Source of the DNA: Pseudomonas sp. GM74
GTDB lineage: Bacteria > Pseudomonadota > Gammaproteobacteria > Pseudomonadales > Pseudomonadaceae
Direction of reading: 5' to 3'
Assembly: GCF_000282455.1 (NCBI RefSeq)
Contig: NZ_AKJG01000004.1
Coordinates: 62,001 to 126,000 of the forward strand
Length of the DNA stretch: 64,000 nt
Part shown: positions 1 through 10,355 of the stretch, in pieces
Numbering within the stretch: position 1 is the stretch's first letter
Layout: every line of letters starts with the position of its first letter
Program-made: the position numbers and the translations under genes
The notes under the pieces: generated by a model
Told to the model about the DNA's origin: nothing
The model's database searches: none
Seen by the model: only the letters and a program-made list of their open reading frames with translations

Positions 1-220
1 AACGGATGTATCGACCATAAGTCGAATTGCCTCCCGCGCGCCGAAATGAGTTCATATGGCTCATAGGCCCGGCAGGTAGCGTCCGTCGAAGTTGCGATAA
101 ATTGCGAAGATTCGGACATGGCGATACTGCCATGAATACCCTGGGGCCACACTGACACGCCCCGGAACGCCTGGCAGCCATGCCGACAATTTGGTGCTGC
201 AGATTTTGGAGACGCGTTAA

Positions 221-1729
221 ATGGCGCATAACGAAGCAGTCGACGTAGTACTGGTTGGGGCCGGCATCATGAGTGCCACCCTTGCAGTGCTGCTCAAAGA
301 GCTCGACCCCGCGATCAAGCTGGAAGTCGTCGAGCTGATGGATTCCGGTGCCGCGGAGAGTTCCAACCCGTGGAACAACGCCGGTACCGGTCACGCCGGG
401 CTATGTGAGCTCAACTACACGCCGCAGGCAGCCGATGGCGCCGTCGACATCAAGAAAGCCGTGCACATCAACACCCAGTTCGAGGTGTCGAAGCAGTTCT
501 GGTCGTATTTGACCAAGAAGGGCACGTTCGGCTCGTGCAAATCGTTTATCAGCCCGGTGCCACACCTGAGCTTCGTGCAGGGCGACAGCGGCGTGTCCTT
601 CCTCAAGGAACGCTTCAAGGTGCTGAGCAAGCACCACGCCTTCGCGGACATGGAATACACCGAAGACAAGGCCAGGATGGCCGAGTGGATGCCGCTGATG
701 ATGCCTGGCCGCGATCCTGGCGAAACCCTCGCCGCGACCCGCGTGATCAATGGCACCGACGTCAACTTCGGCGCCCTGACCAACCAGTTGCTCAAGCACC
801 TGACCAGCGCACCCGATGCACAGGTCAAGTACTGCAAGCGCGTGACCGGCCTCAAGCGCAGCAACGGTGGCTGGACTGTCAGCATCAAGGACGTCAACAG
901 CGGCAACACCCGTGAAGTCGACGCCAAATTCGTCTTCCTCGGCGCGGGCGGTGCGGCTTTGCCGTTACTGCAGGCTTCGGGCATCGAAGAGAGCAAAGGC
1001 TTTGGCGGCTTCCCGATCAGCGGCCAATGGCTGCGTTGCGACAACCCGGAAGTGGTCAAGCACCACCAGGCCAAGGTCTACAGCCAGGCTGCCGTAGGTT
1101 CGCCGCCAATGTCCGTGCCGCACCTGGACACCCGCGTAGTCGAAGGCAAGAAGTCCCTGCTGTTCGGACCTTATGCCGGCTTCACCACCAAGTTCCTCAA
1201 GCACGGTTCCTTCATGGACCTGCCGATGTCGGTTCGTGCCGGCAACATCGGCCCGATGCTGTCCGTGGCAAAAAACAACATGGACCTGACCAAGTACCTG
1301 GTCAGCGAAGTGATGCAGTCGATGGAGCAGCGCCTGGAGTCCCTGCGTCGCTTCTACCCTGAGGCGAAAGCCGAAGACTGGCGCCTGGAAGTGGCCGGCC
1401 AACGGGTACAGATCATCAAGAAAGACCCGAAAAAAGGCGGCATCCTGCAATTCGGTACCGAACTGGTCGCGGCCAAGGACGGTTCCCTGGCGGCACTGCT
1501 CGGCGCTTCGCCTGGTGCCTCGGTGACCGTTTCGATCATGCTGGAACTGATCGAGAAATGCTTCCCGGGCAAAGCCAAAGGCGAATGGGCTAGCAAACTG
1601 GCCGAAATCTTCCCGGCCCGGGAAAAGGTCCTGGAAACCGACGCTGCGCTGTATCGCAAGATCAACACGCAGAACAACGTTGCCCTGGAACTGGTTGAAG
1701 CCAGCAGCGAGACCGAAAGCTACGCTTGA
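221..1729 (+). CDS. mqo: Malate:quinone oxidoreductase
   Basis: FAD-dependent, membrane-associated enzyme that oxidises malate to oxaloacetate and passes electrons to quinone, bypassing NAD-linked malate dehydrogenase in the TCA cycle. The 502-residue product matches the usual family length. A dinucleotide-binding glycine motif (VGAGIMSA) lies at about residues 12-19, followed by the family-typical [20 protein letters not shown] block at about 47-66. A purine-rich site (TTTTGGAG) precedes the ATG. A strong rho-independent terminator follows directly, so the gene is probably monocistronic. P. aeruginosa has two mqo genes; gene order suggests the mqoB type, which is inference. Confidence 0.96.
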   Translation: MAHNEAVDVVLVGAGIMSATLAVLLKELDPAIKLEVVELMDSGAAESSNPWNNAGTGHAGLCELNYTPQAADGAVDIKKAVHINTQFEVSKQFWSYLTKKGTFGSCKSFISPVPHLSFVQGDSGVSFLKERFKVLSKHHAFADMEYTEDKARMAEWMPLMMPGRDPGETLAATRVINGTDVNFGALTNQLLKHLTSAPDAQVKYCKRVTGLKRSNGGWTVSIKDVNSGNTREVDAKFVFLGAGGAALPLLQASGIEESKGFGGFPISGQWLRCDNPEVVKHHQAKVYSQAAVGSPPMSVPHLDTRVVEGKKSLLFGPYAGFTTKFLKHGSFMDLPMSVRAGNIGPMLSVAKNNMDLTKYLVSEVMQSMEQRLESLRRFYPEAKAEDWRLEVAGQRVQIIKKDPKKGGILQFGTELVAAKDGSLAALLGASPGASVTVSIMLELIEKCFPGKAKGEWASKLAEIFPAREKVLETDAALYRKINTQNNVALELVEASSETESYA

Positions 1730-1741
1730 TTCGGCCTCATG

Positions 1742-1780
1742 AAAAACGCCCCTCTCTCGTCGAGAACGGGGCGTTTTTTT
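1742..1780 (+). terminator. Rho-independent terminator of mqo
   Basis: Stem ACGCCCC pairs with GGGGCGT across a loop of about 15 bases, followed by a run of seven T. It starts 13 bases after the mqo stop codon. Confidence 0.9.
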
Positions 1781-1791
1781 ATGCATTTGAA

Positions 1792-1877
1792 AGATCGCAG
1801 CCTCGCTTCGCTCGACAGCGCCTACAGGAACACGCGGTCCAATGTAGGAGCTGTCGAGCGAAGCGAGGCTGCGATCT
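1792..1877. repeat. REP-like inverted repeat, second family (GATCGCAGCCTCGCTTCG type)
   Basis: Two inverted arms, AGATCGCAGCCTCGCTTCGC... and ...GCGAAGCGAGGCTGCGATCT, are perfectly complementary over at least 29 bases and enclose a spacer with a second, weaker pair (CCTACAGG / TGTAGGAG). The sequence differs from the GTGGGAGCGGGC repeats elsewhere in the window and is the only copy here. Clusters like this are extragenic palindromes in fluorescens-group genomes. Confidence 0.8.
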
Positions 1878-1884
1878 CTTGATC

Positions 1885-2172
1885 TTAACCGCGAACCTTC
1901 TCAATCAACTCGATGTAGTCCGACGCATTGCGCTGATCCTTGATCAGGGCAACGAAGTCATTGCCGTGCTCATCCTTGCCATTCACGTCGTATCCCGCTT
2001 CGACGAAGAACGTCAGGAAACGCTCGAAATCGTCGATGCGCAGGCCACGGTAGGCCTTGACCAGTTTGTGCAGGGACGGAGAAGTCGCGTCGACCGGTTC
2101 GAAATCGAGGAACAACTTGATCTGCTCATCGCCGATCTCGTCACCAATCACTTGTTTTTTATCTTTACGCAT
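1885..2172 (-). CDS. Small conserved PA4642-like protein of unknown function
   Basis: A 95-residue acidic protein beginning MRKDKKQVIGDEIGDEQIK. It has no signal peptide or membrane segment. The body is predicted-helical, with alternating acidic and hydrophobic residues and a GYDVNGKDEHGNDF segment near residues 60-73. A protein of this type lies near mqo in several pseudomonads. No catalytic motif is visible, and I know of no assigned function. Confidence 0.8.
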   Translation of the reverse strand: MRKDKKQVIGDEIGDEQIKLFLDFEPVDATSPSLHKLVKAYRGLRIDDFERFLTFFVEAGYDVNGKDEHGNDFVALIKDQRNASDYIELIEKVRG

Positions 2173-2235
2173 TGCCGACTCCAGCTCGCAGACATTTCAC
2201 GGGGCGGGCAGTTTACCCCTGCGCGGGCACAGGGC

Positions 2236-2715
2236 TCAACGCGGACGAGTGCTGCCGGTGTGCAGATCGGCCCAGACATGGCCATTGGCGTAGCTGAGAA
2301 ACTGGCAATACACCGTGTCGTTGCGCAACAAGTCGATCACCATCCGGTATTGCGCCAGCGGGTAATAAAGGGTCAGGGTCTTGCTCGCCTCGTCGTAAAC
2401 CGGCTTCTTCAGGCTTTTGCTTTCACCATCGAAGTTGACCAGCACCTGACTGATGGTGGCGCCCTTGTTCAGGGATTTGCCCTTGAGCCGAATCATCAGC
2501 GGTGAAGTGACCGGAATCGGCTGTTGATTGGATTGACGCTGAGCGCCGACCACCACCGAGTAATCGGTGACCTGCATCAGTTGCTGCTGTTCGGGATCGG
2601 CATCGCGCAGAGTGAGGTCGTCCGGTGGCAGGAATTGACTGTGCATGGGGGCCGCGGCCAGGGGCAGGCTGAGGGTCAGCAACAGGGCGGCGCAGCTGCG
2701 GATAAAAGGGTTCAT
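2236..2715 (-). CDS. Secreted conserved hypothetical protein
   Basis: A 159-residue protein with a clear Sec signal peptide (MNPFIRSCAALLLTLSLPLAAA, cleavage expected after about residue 22), so periplasmic or secreted. The start chosen is the ATG that begins this signal peptide; an in-frame upstream extension to 2844 would run into the adjacent REP element. The mature part looks beta-rich (PVTSPLMIRLKGKSL; PLAQYRMVIDLLRNDTVYC) with one cysteine. No family recognised. It ends about 64 bases from the next gene on the same strand. Confidence 0.75.
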   Translation of the reverse strand: MNPFIRSCAALLLTLSLPLAAAPMHSQFLPPDDLTLRDADPEQQQLMQVTDYSVVVGAQRQSNQQPIPVTSPLMIRLKGKSLNKGATISQVLVNFDGESKSLKKPVYDEASKTLTLYYPLAQYRMVIDLLRNDTVYCQFLSYANGHVWADLHTGSTRPR

Positions 2716-2783
2716 GGCAGGCTCCGGAGTCGGGCCGGGCACTCTAGCATGGGCAAGCGGATGCAGGGCTGTGAACACGACAC

Positions 2784-2876
2784 CCTGTGGGAGCGGGCTT
2801 GCTCGCGAAGAGGGCGTGTCAGTCGCCTTGACGTTGACTGACACGCCCTCTTCGCGAGCAAGCCCGCTCCCACAGG
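2784..2876. repeat. REPIN: perfect 41-bp inverted repeat, 11-bp spacer
   Basis: The left arm begins CCTGTGGGAGCGGGCTTGCT and the right arm ends AGCAAGCCCGCTCCCACAGG. The two are complementary at all 41 positions, including the inner GGCGTGTCAGTC / GACTGACACGCC, around an 11-base spacer. It lies between two genes transcribed on the minus strand. Confidence 0.92.
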
Positions 2877-2883
2877 AAGAAAA

Positions 2884-3357
2884 TCAATCGAATTGCGCGC
2901 GCATCCAGGCCTGATACTCGGCAACACCAGGCTCGCCCTCACGCGGCGCCCAATGCGCCAGCTCACCCTCACCGACCGGGCGGTAAGGACCGGCCTTGCA
3001 TTCGAACATCAGGCTGTCGGCCTCCAGCACCACCAACCCGTGGAACACACCGGTTGGCAGGTCCACGCCAACACAATCGCCACCGGCCTGCAGCACGGTC
3101 TTGCTCAGCACCGCACCGGTCTCATCAAAGATCAACACGCCCAGCCGCCCCTTGAGGACCAACAGGGTTTCGGCCTTGTTGTCGCCCAGATGCCGGTGAG
3201 GCGGGACATAGGTGGACGGCTGCAACCCCACCGCCATGCGATGGCAAGCGTCTTCCATCTGATGAAAGTTGTGATGCTGGCGTCCACGAGGATTGGCCGC
3301 GGCTTTCCCGGCCAGCTCGGCGAACAGGGTCTGATCCAGAAAGCTCGGCACGCTCAT
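2884..3357 (-). CDS. WbuC-family cupin-fold protein
   Basis: A 157-residue soluble single-domain cupin related to WbuC. Metal-type histidines appear in the first cupin motif (PPHRHLGDNKAET near residues 64-76), and the second motif is represented by GVFHGLVVLE. The start was set at MSVPSFLDQ, four bases downstream of the hpt stop codon, which gives an hpt-wbuC-like operon. WbuC homologues often lie in polysaccharide loci, but here the neighbour is purine salvage, so the substrate is unknown. Confidence 0.82.
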   Translation of the reverse strand: MSVPSFLDQTLFAELAGKAAANPRGRQHHNFHQMEDACHRMAVGLQPSTYVPPHRHLGDNKAETLLVLKGRLGVLIFDETGAVLSKTVLQAGGDCVGVDLPTGVFHGLVVLEADSLMFECKAGPYRPVGEGELAHWAPREGEPGVAEYQAWMRAQFD

Positions 3358-3361
3358 GTTC

Positions 3362-3919
3362 TTACATTCCTTTAACCGCAAAGATCCCGTTAGCATTACG
3401 CCAGTAGCCTTTGTAGTCCATGCCGTAACCGAAGATGTAGCGGTCGATGCACGGCAGACCGACGAAATCGGCCTTGAGGTCCGGGCGGGCCTTGCGGTCG
3501 TGGTCTTTGTCGATCAGCACGGCGGTGTGCACTTTGCGGGCACCGGCGTGTTTGCAGAAGTCGATGATCGCGCCCAGGGTGTGACCTTCGTCGAGGATGT
3601 CGTCGATGATCAGCACGTCACGGTCGATGAAGGAAACTTCAGGCTTGGCCTTCCAGAACAGGTCGCCGCCGCTGGTTTCGTTGCGATAGCGGGTGGCGTG
3701 CAGGTAGGACGCTTCCAACGGGAAGTGCAGGTAGGTCAGCAGCTTGCCGGAGAAAATCAGCCCGCCGTTCATCACACAGAACACCACCGGGTTGCTGTCC
3801 GCCAGTTGATCGTTGATTTGTGCACCGACGCGGGCGATGGCCGCCTCGACTTCAGCTTCGGTGTACAGGCAGTCAGCCTCTCGCATGATTTGACGGATAT
3901 GCTCGAGATCAGCGGACAT
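3362..3919 (-). CDS. hpt: Hypoxanthine-guanine phosphoribosyltransferase
   Basis: Transfers the ribosyl phosphate of PRPP to hypoxanthine or guanine (purine salvage, cytosol). The 185-residue protein starts at MSADLEHIRQIM; four extra upstream codons are possible but unlikely. The PRPP-binding motif VLIIDDILDEGHT is at about residues 101-113 and the purine-site GYGMDYKGYWRN near the C-terminus. It is divergent from upp, so two nucleobase phosphoribosyltransferases share one intergenic region. Confidence 0.95.
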   Translation of the reverse strand: MSADLEHIRQIMREADCLYTEAEVEAAIARVGAQINDQLADSNPVVFCVMNGGLIFSGKLLTYLHFPLEASYLHATRYRNETSGGDLFWKAKPEVSFIDRDVLIIDDILDEGHTLGAIIDFCKHAGARKVHTAVLIDKDHDRKARPDLKADFVGLPCIDRYIFGYGMDYKGYWRNANGIFAVKGM

Positions 3920-4082
3920 GGCGCTCTCCAAGGGGGGACGGATTCGGAAAAGCGGGCAAAGGTACGCATCCCGAACGGCCAGATCAAGCGTTTGTGGACT
4001 AACGTACTCTATGTCTATAGGACAACACCCTCGGATAGATTAATCTAGGCCGGTTTTTTTGCCCGCCGCCGGAGCCTTTCCC

Positions 4083-4721
4083 ATGCCCATCCTCGAGATC
4101 CGCCACCCGCTGATCCGTCATAAACTTGGCCTGATGCGCCGCGCAGACATCAGCACCAAGAATTTCCGTGAGCTCGCTCAGGAAGTCGGCGCCCTGCTGA
4201 CCTATGAAGCCACCAAAGACCTGCCGCTGGAATCCTACGATATCGAAGGTTGGTGCGGCACCGTATCGGTCGAGAAAATCGCCGGCAAGAAAATCACCGT
4301 GGTGCCGATCCTGCGTGCCGGCATAGGCATGCTCGAAGGTGTGCTCAGCCTGATCCCGGGCGCCAAAGTCAGCGCCGTGGGCGTGGCCCGCAACGAGGAA
4401 ACCCTCGAAGCCCACACCTACCTGGAAAAACTGGTCCCGGAGATCGACGAACGCCTGGCCATGATCATCGACCCGATGCTCGCCACCGGCGGCTCGATGG
4501 TCGCCACTATCGACCTGCTGAAAAAGGCCGGTTGCAAGGACATCCGCGCCATGGTGCTGGTTGCCGCGCCGGAAGGCATTGCCGTGGTCGAGAAAGCTCA
4601 CCCGGACGTGACCATCTACACCGCGTCCATTGATCAAAAACTGAACGAACACGGTTACATCATCCCGGGCCTGGGCGATGCTGGCGACAAGATCTTCGGC
4701 ACCAAGCAGAAGGACGCGTGA
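4083..4721 (+). CDS. upp: Uracil phosphoribosyltransferase
   Basis: Makes UMP from uracil and PRPP (pyrimidine salvage). The 212 residues match the family. The PRPP-binding loop is [13 protein letters not shown] near residues 128-140, and the uracil-binding C-terminus contains [16 protein letters not shown]. The start at [16 protein letters not shown] agrees with the family N-terminus. Its stop lies two bases before the ATG of uraA, forming a salvage-plus-uptake operon. Confidence 0.97.
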   Translation: MPILEIRHPLIRHKLGLMRRADISTKNFRELAQEVGALLTYEATKDLPLESYDIEGWCGTVSVEKIAGKKITVVPILRAGIGMLEGVLSLIPGAKVSAVGVARNEETLEAHTYLEKLVPEIDERLAMIIDPMLATGGSMVATIDLLKKAGCKDIRAMVLVAAPEGIAVVEKAHPDVTIYTASIDQKLNEHGYIIPGLGDAGDKIFGTKQKDA

Positions 4722-4723
4722 GC

Positions 4724-5998
4724 ATGCAGCAAGAGTTCAACGATCCGCTCTGGCGCACGGTGCTGTCCGGCGCACAGATGCTGTTCGTGGCTTTCGGCGC
4801 CCTGGTGTTGATGCCGCTGATTACCGGCCTCGACCCGAACGTGGCGCTGTTTACCGCAGGCCTGGGGACGATCCTGTTCCAGATCGTCACCGGGCGTCAG
4901 GTGCCGGTGTTCCTGGCATCGAGCTTTGCCTTCATCACCCCGATCATTCTCGCCAAGGGCCAGTTCGGCCTGGCAGCGACCATGGGCGGCGTAATGGCGG
5001 CCGGTTTCGTCTACACCTTCCTCGGCCTCGCGGTGAAGATCAAAGGCACTGGCTTCATCGACCGCCTGCTCCCGCCGGTGGTAATCGGCCCGGTGATCAT
5101 TTCGATCGGCCTGGCCATGGCGCCGATTGCCGCCAACATGGCCATGGGCAAGGCTGGCGACGGTAGCGAGCTGATTCAATACCAGACGGCGATGATGATT
5201 TCGATGCCAGCGCTGCTGACCACACTGATCGTCGCGGTATTCGGCAAGGGCATCTTCCGCCTGGTGCCGATCATCTCCGGCGTGCTGGTGGGCTTTGGTA
5301 TGGCGTTCTACTTCGGCGTCGTCGATACCGCAAAGATTGCGGCCGCACCGTGGTTTGCCATCCCGCACTTCACCGCACCGGAATTCAACTGGCAGGCGAT
5401 TCTGTTCATCGTTCCGGTGGCCCTGGCCCCGGCCATCGAGCACATCGGCGGCGTGATTGCCGTGGGTAGCGTGACCGGTCGCGATTACCTGAAGAAGCCC
5501 GGTCTGCACCGCACCCTGCTCGGCGATGGCATTGCCACCACGGCGGCCGGCCTGTTCGGCGGCCCGCCCAACACCACCTACGCCGAAGTAACCGGCGCGG
5601 TGATGCTGACCAAGAACTACAATCCGAAAATCATGACCTGGGCGGCGATCTTCGCCATCAGCCTGGCGTTCATCGGCAAGTTCGGCGCGCTGCTGCAAAG
5701 CATTCCGGTGCCGGTGATGGGCGGGATTCTGTGCCTGTTGTTCGGTTCGATTGCGGCGGTGGGGATGAACACGCTGATCCGCCACAAGATCGATCTGGGC
5801 GAGGCGCGCAATCTGGTGATTGTGTCGGTGACCCTGGTGTTCGGGATCGGCGGCGTGTTGATCGGCACCGGCACCGGACCGGATGACTTCGGCCTCAAGG
5901 GCATCGCGCTGTGCGCGGTGGTGGCGATTGGCTTGAACCTGATCCTGCCGGGCAATGACAGCTGGAAGCACAAGAAGGCGAAGGAGCCGCTGATCTAA
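4724..5998 (+). CDS. uraA: Uracil permease (NCS2 family)
   Basis: Proton-coupled uracil importer of the inner membrane, 424 residues with about 14 hydrophobic segments. NCS2 signature stretches include the helix-8 region PVALAPAIEHIGGVIAVGSVTG at about residues 230-251 and GPPNTTYAEVTGAVMLT near 280-300. The ATG at 4724 was preferred to the GTG at 4718 because family proteins begin MQQEFNDPLW; the GTG would overlap the upp stop. It is translated right after upp. Confidence 0.95.
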   Translation: MQQEFNDPLWRTVLSGAQMLFVAFGALVLMPLITGLDPNVALFTAGLGTILFQIVTGRQVPVFLASSFAFITPIILAKGQFGLAATMGGVMAAGFVYTFLGLAVKIKGTGFIDRLLPPVVIGPVIISIGLAMAPIAANMAMGKAGDGSELIQYQTAMMISMPALLTTLIVAVFGKGIFRLVPIISGVLVGFGMAFYFGVVDTAKIAAAPWFAIPHFTAPEFNWQAILFIVPVALAPAIEHIGGVIAVGSVTGRDYLKKPGLHRTLLGDGIATTAAGLFGGPPNTTYAEVTGAVMLTKNYNPKIMTWAAIFAISLAFIGKFGALLQSIPVPVMGGILCLLFGSIAAVGMNTLIRHKIDLGEARNLVIVSVTLVFGIGGVLIGTGTGPDDFGLKGIALCAVVAIGLNLILPGNDSWKHKKAKEPLI

Positions 5999-6031
5999 GC
6001 AGGTTCGGACTCTTCACTGACTGAAAGACCC

Positions 6032-6115
6032 TCTTCGCGAGCAAGCCCGCTCCCACATTTGGAATGCATTCCAGCTGTGGGAGCGGGCTTGCTCCGGGCG
6101 GCGTTCCGACGAAGC
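6032..6115. repeat. REP pair, one ordinary and one extended arm
   Basis: The left arm is CTTCGCGAGCAAGCCCGCTC and the right arm GTGGGAGCGGGCTTGCTCC, separated by a short palindromic centre (GGAATGCATTCC). The right arm continues with GGGCGGCGTTCCGACGAAG instead of the usual GCGAA. The element separates convergent uraA and hemH. Confidence 0.85.
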
Positions 6116-6118
6116 TTT

Positions 6119-7141
6119 TTAAAGCACCAACGGCGCTCGCTCGCACAACGCACTCAACGCCCGCGCCCAATGCGGGTCATCGTTGAGGCACGGCACCAGC
6201 ACCAGGTCCTCTCCCCCCGCTGCGCGGAATTGCTCCTTGCCGCGATCACCGATCTCTTCCAGGGTCTCGATGCAATCGGCAACGAACGCCGGGCACATCA
6301 CCAGAACCTTTTTCACGCCGCTTTTGGCCAACTCATCGAGGCGCGCTTCGGTGTAGGGCTCGATCCATTTGGCGCGCCCCAGGCGCGACTGGAACGACAC
6401 CGACCACTTGCCCTCCGGCAATCCCATGCGCTTGGCAAACTCTGCCGCCGTACGCAGGCACTGGCCGCGATAACAGGTGGCAACCACCTCAGGTGGTGCC
6501 CCGGCGCAACAATCACCGCCACCCTCGAAGCTGTGACCGGGGTTGAGCTTCTTCAGATGCCGCTCCGGCAATCCATGAAAACTCATCAGCAAGTGATCGA
6601 AGTCCTGCTGCAAATGCGGCCGGGTCGTGGCCACCAGCGCATCGAGGTATTCCGGTTGGTCGTAGAACGGCTGGAGCACCGACAACTGCACGTCGAGGTT
6701 TTTCTCGCGCACCACGCGTCCGGCCTCTTCGATGACCGTAGTCGTGGTGCTGTCGGCGAACTGTGGATACAGCGGCGCCAGGGTGATCCGTTTGTGCCCC
6801 GCCGCGACCAGGCGCACCAGTGTCGATTCAATCGATGGCTCGCCATAACGCATTGCCAGTTCGACCGGGCCGTGCTGCCATTGACGGGTCATCGCTTGTT
6901 GCAGGCGACGGCTTAGCACCACCAGCGGCGAGCCCTCGTCCCACCAGATCGAGGCATAGGCATGGGCCGACTGCTCGGGGCGCTTGATCAGGATCAGCGA
7001 TACCAACAGCCGTCGAACCGGCCATGGCAGGTCGATCACGTACGGGTCCATCAGAAATTGATTGAGGTAACTGCGCACATCCGCCACCGAAGTGGAGGCA
7101 GGTGAGCCCAGGTTGACCAGAAGCAACGCGTGATCGGTCAT
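6119..7141 (-). CDS. hemH: Ferrochelatase
   Basis: Inserts ferrous iron into protoporphyrin IX in the last step of heme synthesis. The 340-residue protein carries the catalytic His189 in [12 protein letters not shown] and the conserved acidic helix [12 protein letters not shown] at about residues 287-298. Between them is an insert with four cysteines (Cys211, Cys212, Cys223, Cys228), possibly a metal or Fe-S site. Thirteen bases separate it from the upstream epimerase-like gene, so the two are probably cotranscribed. Confidence 0.95.
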   Translation of the reverse strand: MTDHALLLVNLGSPASTSVADVRSYLNQFLMDPYVIDLPWPVRRLLVSLILIKRPEQSAHAYASIWWDEGSPLVVLSRRLQQAMTRQWQHGPVELAMRYGEPSIESTLVRLVAAGHKRITLAPLYPQFADSTTTTVIEEAGRVVREKNLDVQLSVLQPFYDQPEYLDALVATTRPHLQQDFDHLLMSFHGLPERHLKKLNPGHSFEGGGDCCAGAPPEVVATCYRGQCLRTAAEFAKRMGLPEGKWSVSFQSRLGRAKWIEPYTEARLDELAKSGVKKVLVMCPAFVADCIETLEEIGDRGKEQFRAAGGEDLVLVPCLNDDPHWARALSALCERAPLVL

Positions 7142-7154
7142 GCAACGTCCTATT

Positions 7155-8057
7155 TCAAAGGCGACCGGACAGATCGTCCAGAGCCGCGCGCAAATCCGTG
7201 AACTTAAAAGTGAAACCCGCCCGTAACAAACGCACCGGAGTGGCGCGCTGGCCGCCCAGCAACAGCAACGACAACTCGCCCAGCCCCACCTTCAACGCGA
7301 AGGCCGGCATCGGCATGAACACCGGGCGATGCAGCACGCCGCCCAATGCCTCGGCAAACTCACGGTTGCGCACCGGCTTGGGCGCGCACGCATTATAGGG
7401 ACCGCTGGCCTCGTTGCGATGCACAAGAAAATCAATCAGGGCGATTTGATCGTCGATATGAATCCATGGCATCCACTGCCGGCCGTTGCCGATCGGGCCT
7501 CCCAGGCCCAGCTTGAACGGCAGTAACAGCCGCGACAAAAAGCCGCCCTCGGCCGATAGAACCAGCCCGGTACGGACAAGGATGACGCGAATGCCCAGCG
7601 CTTCAGCCCGCTGGGCGGTCTCTTCCCAGGCGATGCATAACTGACTGGCGAAATCATCGATGACCGGTGGCGACTCTTCGGTCAACTCACGTTCGCCACC
7701 ATCGCCATACCAACCGACAGCAGAACCGGAGATCAGCACCTGGGGTTTCTGATCGCGGCTTTCCAGCCAGGCCAGCAGGGTTTCAGTCAGCGAGATGCGA
7801 CTGCTCCACAACAGGGCTTTGCGTTTGTGCGTCCAGGGCCGGGCGGCAATCGGCGCACCGGCAAGATTGATAATTGCATCGACAGGTTCTTGCCCGAGAT
7901 CCTCCAGACGGGCGATTCCACGCACTTGGGCACCACATATTTTCGCGACATTTCCAGGTTGGCGACTCCAGACTGTCAGGCGATGACCTTGGCCCAACCA
8001 GTGCCGGCAGAGCTGACGTCCTATCAAACCAGTACCGCCGGTCAGCAATATGTGCAT
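7155..8057 (-). CDS. TIGR01777-family SDR epimerase-like protein (YfcH type)
   Basis: A 300-residue extended short-chain dehydrogenase. The N-terminal Rossmann motif [14 protein letters not shown] is at residues 3-16, a substrate-region segment [15 protein letters not shown] near 104-118, and the C-terminal DUF1731 block ([18 protein letters not shown]) lies at about 265-282. The biochemical substrate of this family is not known. It lies directly upstream of hemH and diverges from the FAD oxidoreductase across an intergenic region of about 200 bp that includes TTGTACA boxes. Confidence 0.88.
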   Translation of the reverse strand: MHILLTGGTGLIGRQLCRHWLGQGHRLTVWSRQPGNVAKICGAQVRGIARLEDLGQEPVDAIINLAGAPIAARPWTHKRKALLWSSRISLTETLLAWLESRDQKPQVLISGSAVGWYGDGGERELTEESPPVIDDFASQLCIAWEETAQRAEALGIRVILVRTGLVLSAEGGFLSRLLLPFKLGLGGPIGNGRQWMPWIHIDDQIALIDFLVHRNEASGPYNACAPKPVRNREFAEALGGVLHRPVFMPMPAFALKVGLGELSLLLLGGQRATPVRLLRAGFTFKFTDLRAALDDLSGRL

Positions 8058-8178
8058 GACTTCTTCCTCGCGTGGCGTTTTACCTTGTCCATTAGTCTAT
8101 TTTTATAAGCAGGGATCTTTGGTATCGAGCAGGCTCTATGTTTAACAATAGGCCAAGCTGTCAGAACGAGAACGCTAA

Positions 8179-9240
<1,062 letters not shown>

Positions 9241-9298
9241 AGAGCATCAATCCGAGCAAATCGCTGCTGTCGCCCCTGACAGCAGCCCGTCAAAAAAC

Positions 9299-9373
9299 CT
9301 ATACAAAAAAATTGACTTGTATAACTTCGAATCTATGATGAAGTTATCTTGTACAGACCCGAATGTTTGTACA
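9299..9373 (+). promoter_or_regulatory. Promoter of the DUF523-merR-phrB operon with four TTGTAYA boxes
   Basis: A sigma-70 type promoter is visible: TTGACT (9312-9317), 16 bases, TATGAT (9334-9339). Around it are TTGTATA on the minus strand (9300-9306), TTGTATA overlapping the -35 (9317-9323), TTGTACA just after the -10 (9349-9355) and TTGTACA again 18 bases on (9367-9373). Such clustering at core promoter elements fits repression by a MerR-family regulator, probably the one encoded at 10355. Direct binding is inferred. Confidence 0.62.
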
Positions 9374-9395
9374 GGTTCAGATTCGAGGTACTCCG

Positions 9396-10355
9396 ATGTT
9401 CCACGCCCCCGCCAAACCGAAAATCGCCATCAGCGCCTGCCTGATGGGGCTCGACGTGCGCTATAACGGCGGGCACAAGGCATCGCGACTGTGCAGCCGC
9501 ACCCTCACCGATTACTTCGACTTCATCCCGGTCTGCCCTGAAGTGGCCATCGGCCTGGGCGTCCCCCGCCAACCGATTCGGCTGGTGGGCAGTGCGGATC
9601 AACCCGAAGCCGTGGGCACCCTTGATCCCAACCTTAACGTGACACAACCGCTGACCACCTACGGCCGGGACATGGCAGCGCAGTTGGGGGATATCTGCGG
9701 CTACATCTTCATGCAAAATTCCCCGTCCTGTGGCCTGGAGCGAGTCAAGGTCTACCACACCAACGGCGCACGGCCGGACAGTGTCGGACGCGGGATCTAC
9801 GCCCGGACCTTCTGCCTGCGGCACCCGGACTTGCCGGTGGAGGAGGACGGCCGGCTTAACGATCCGGTACTGCGGGAAAACTTCCTCACCCGGGTGTTCG
9901 CCTACAGCGCCTGGCAGCAACTACGCCAGGAGGGCATGACCCGGCGCAGCCTCACGGACTTTCACTCGCGCTACAAATACCTGCTGATGGCCCATAACCC
10001 GGTGCAATACAAAACCCTGGGCCAACTGCTGGGCAACATGGGCAAAACCGACCCGCAGGAACTGGGCCCCCGCTATTTCAGCGAACTGATGGCGGCGCTG
10101 AAAAAATGCGCCACCCGCCGCACTCACACCAACGTTCTGCAACACCTCTGTGGCTACCTGAAACAGGCCATCAGCGGCGAAGACAAGCAGGAAGTGCAGC
10201 ACGTGATCAGCCAGTACCGCCTGGGCATCGTGCCGTTGGTGGTGCCGCTGACGCTGCTCAAACATCACTTTCGCCAACACCCCGATCCGTACATCGCACA
10301 GCAGGTTTACCTGCAACCGCATCCGGAAAACCTCAGCCTGCGAAACGCCATCTGA
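9396..10355 (+). CDS. DUF523 and DUF1722 (YbgA-like) fusion protein
   Basis: A 319-residue two-domain protein. The N-terminal DUF523 domain has ISACLMGLDVRYNGGHK at about residues 10-26 and a second conserved cysteine in MQNSPSCGLERVK. The C-terminal DUF1722 domain (about 200-310) contains KYLLMAHNPVQYKTLG. The ATG at 9396 was chosen; it lies just downstream of the TTGTACA boxes. E. coli ybgA (DUF1722) also sits directly upstream of the photolyase gene, so the link is conserved, but the molecular function is unknown. Its stop overlaps the ATG of the MerR regulator (ATGA). Confidence 0.88.
   Translation: MFHAPAKPKIAISACLMGLDVRYNGGHKASRLCSRTLTDYFDFIPVCPEVAIGLGVPRQPIRLVGSADQPEAVGTLDPNLNVTQPLTTYGRDMAAQLGDICGYIFMQNSPSCGLERVKVYHTNGARPDSVGRGIYARTFCLRHPDLPVEEDGRLNDPVLRENFLTRVFAYSAWQQLRQEGMTRRSLTDFHSRYKYLLMAHNPVQYKTLGQLLGNMGKTDPQELGPRYFSELMAALKKCATRRTHTNVLQHLCGYLKQAISGEDKQEVQHVISQYRLGIVPLVVPLTLLKHHFRQHPDPYIAQQVYLQPHPENLSLRNAI

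Noticed and set aside
401..1786. Long open frames on the minus strand within mqo, up to 273 codons.
   Set aside because: They are GC-rich shadow frames of mqo with low-complexity composition and no family resemblance.
4655..5971. A 438-codon minus-strand frame opposite uraA.
   Set aside because: It is rich in His, Arg, Gln and Asp, which is the antisense of a hydrophobic membrane protein; uraA is unmistakable on the plus strand.
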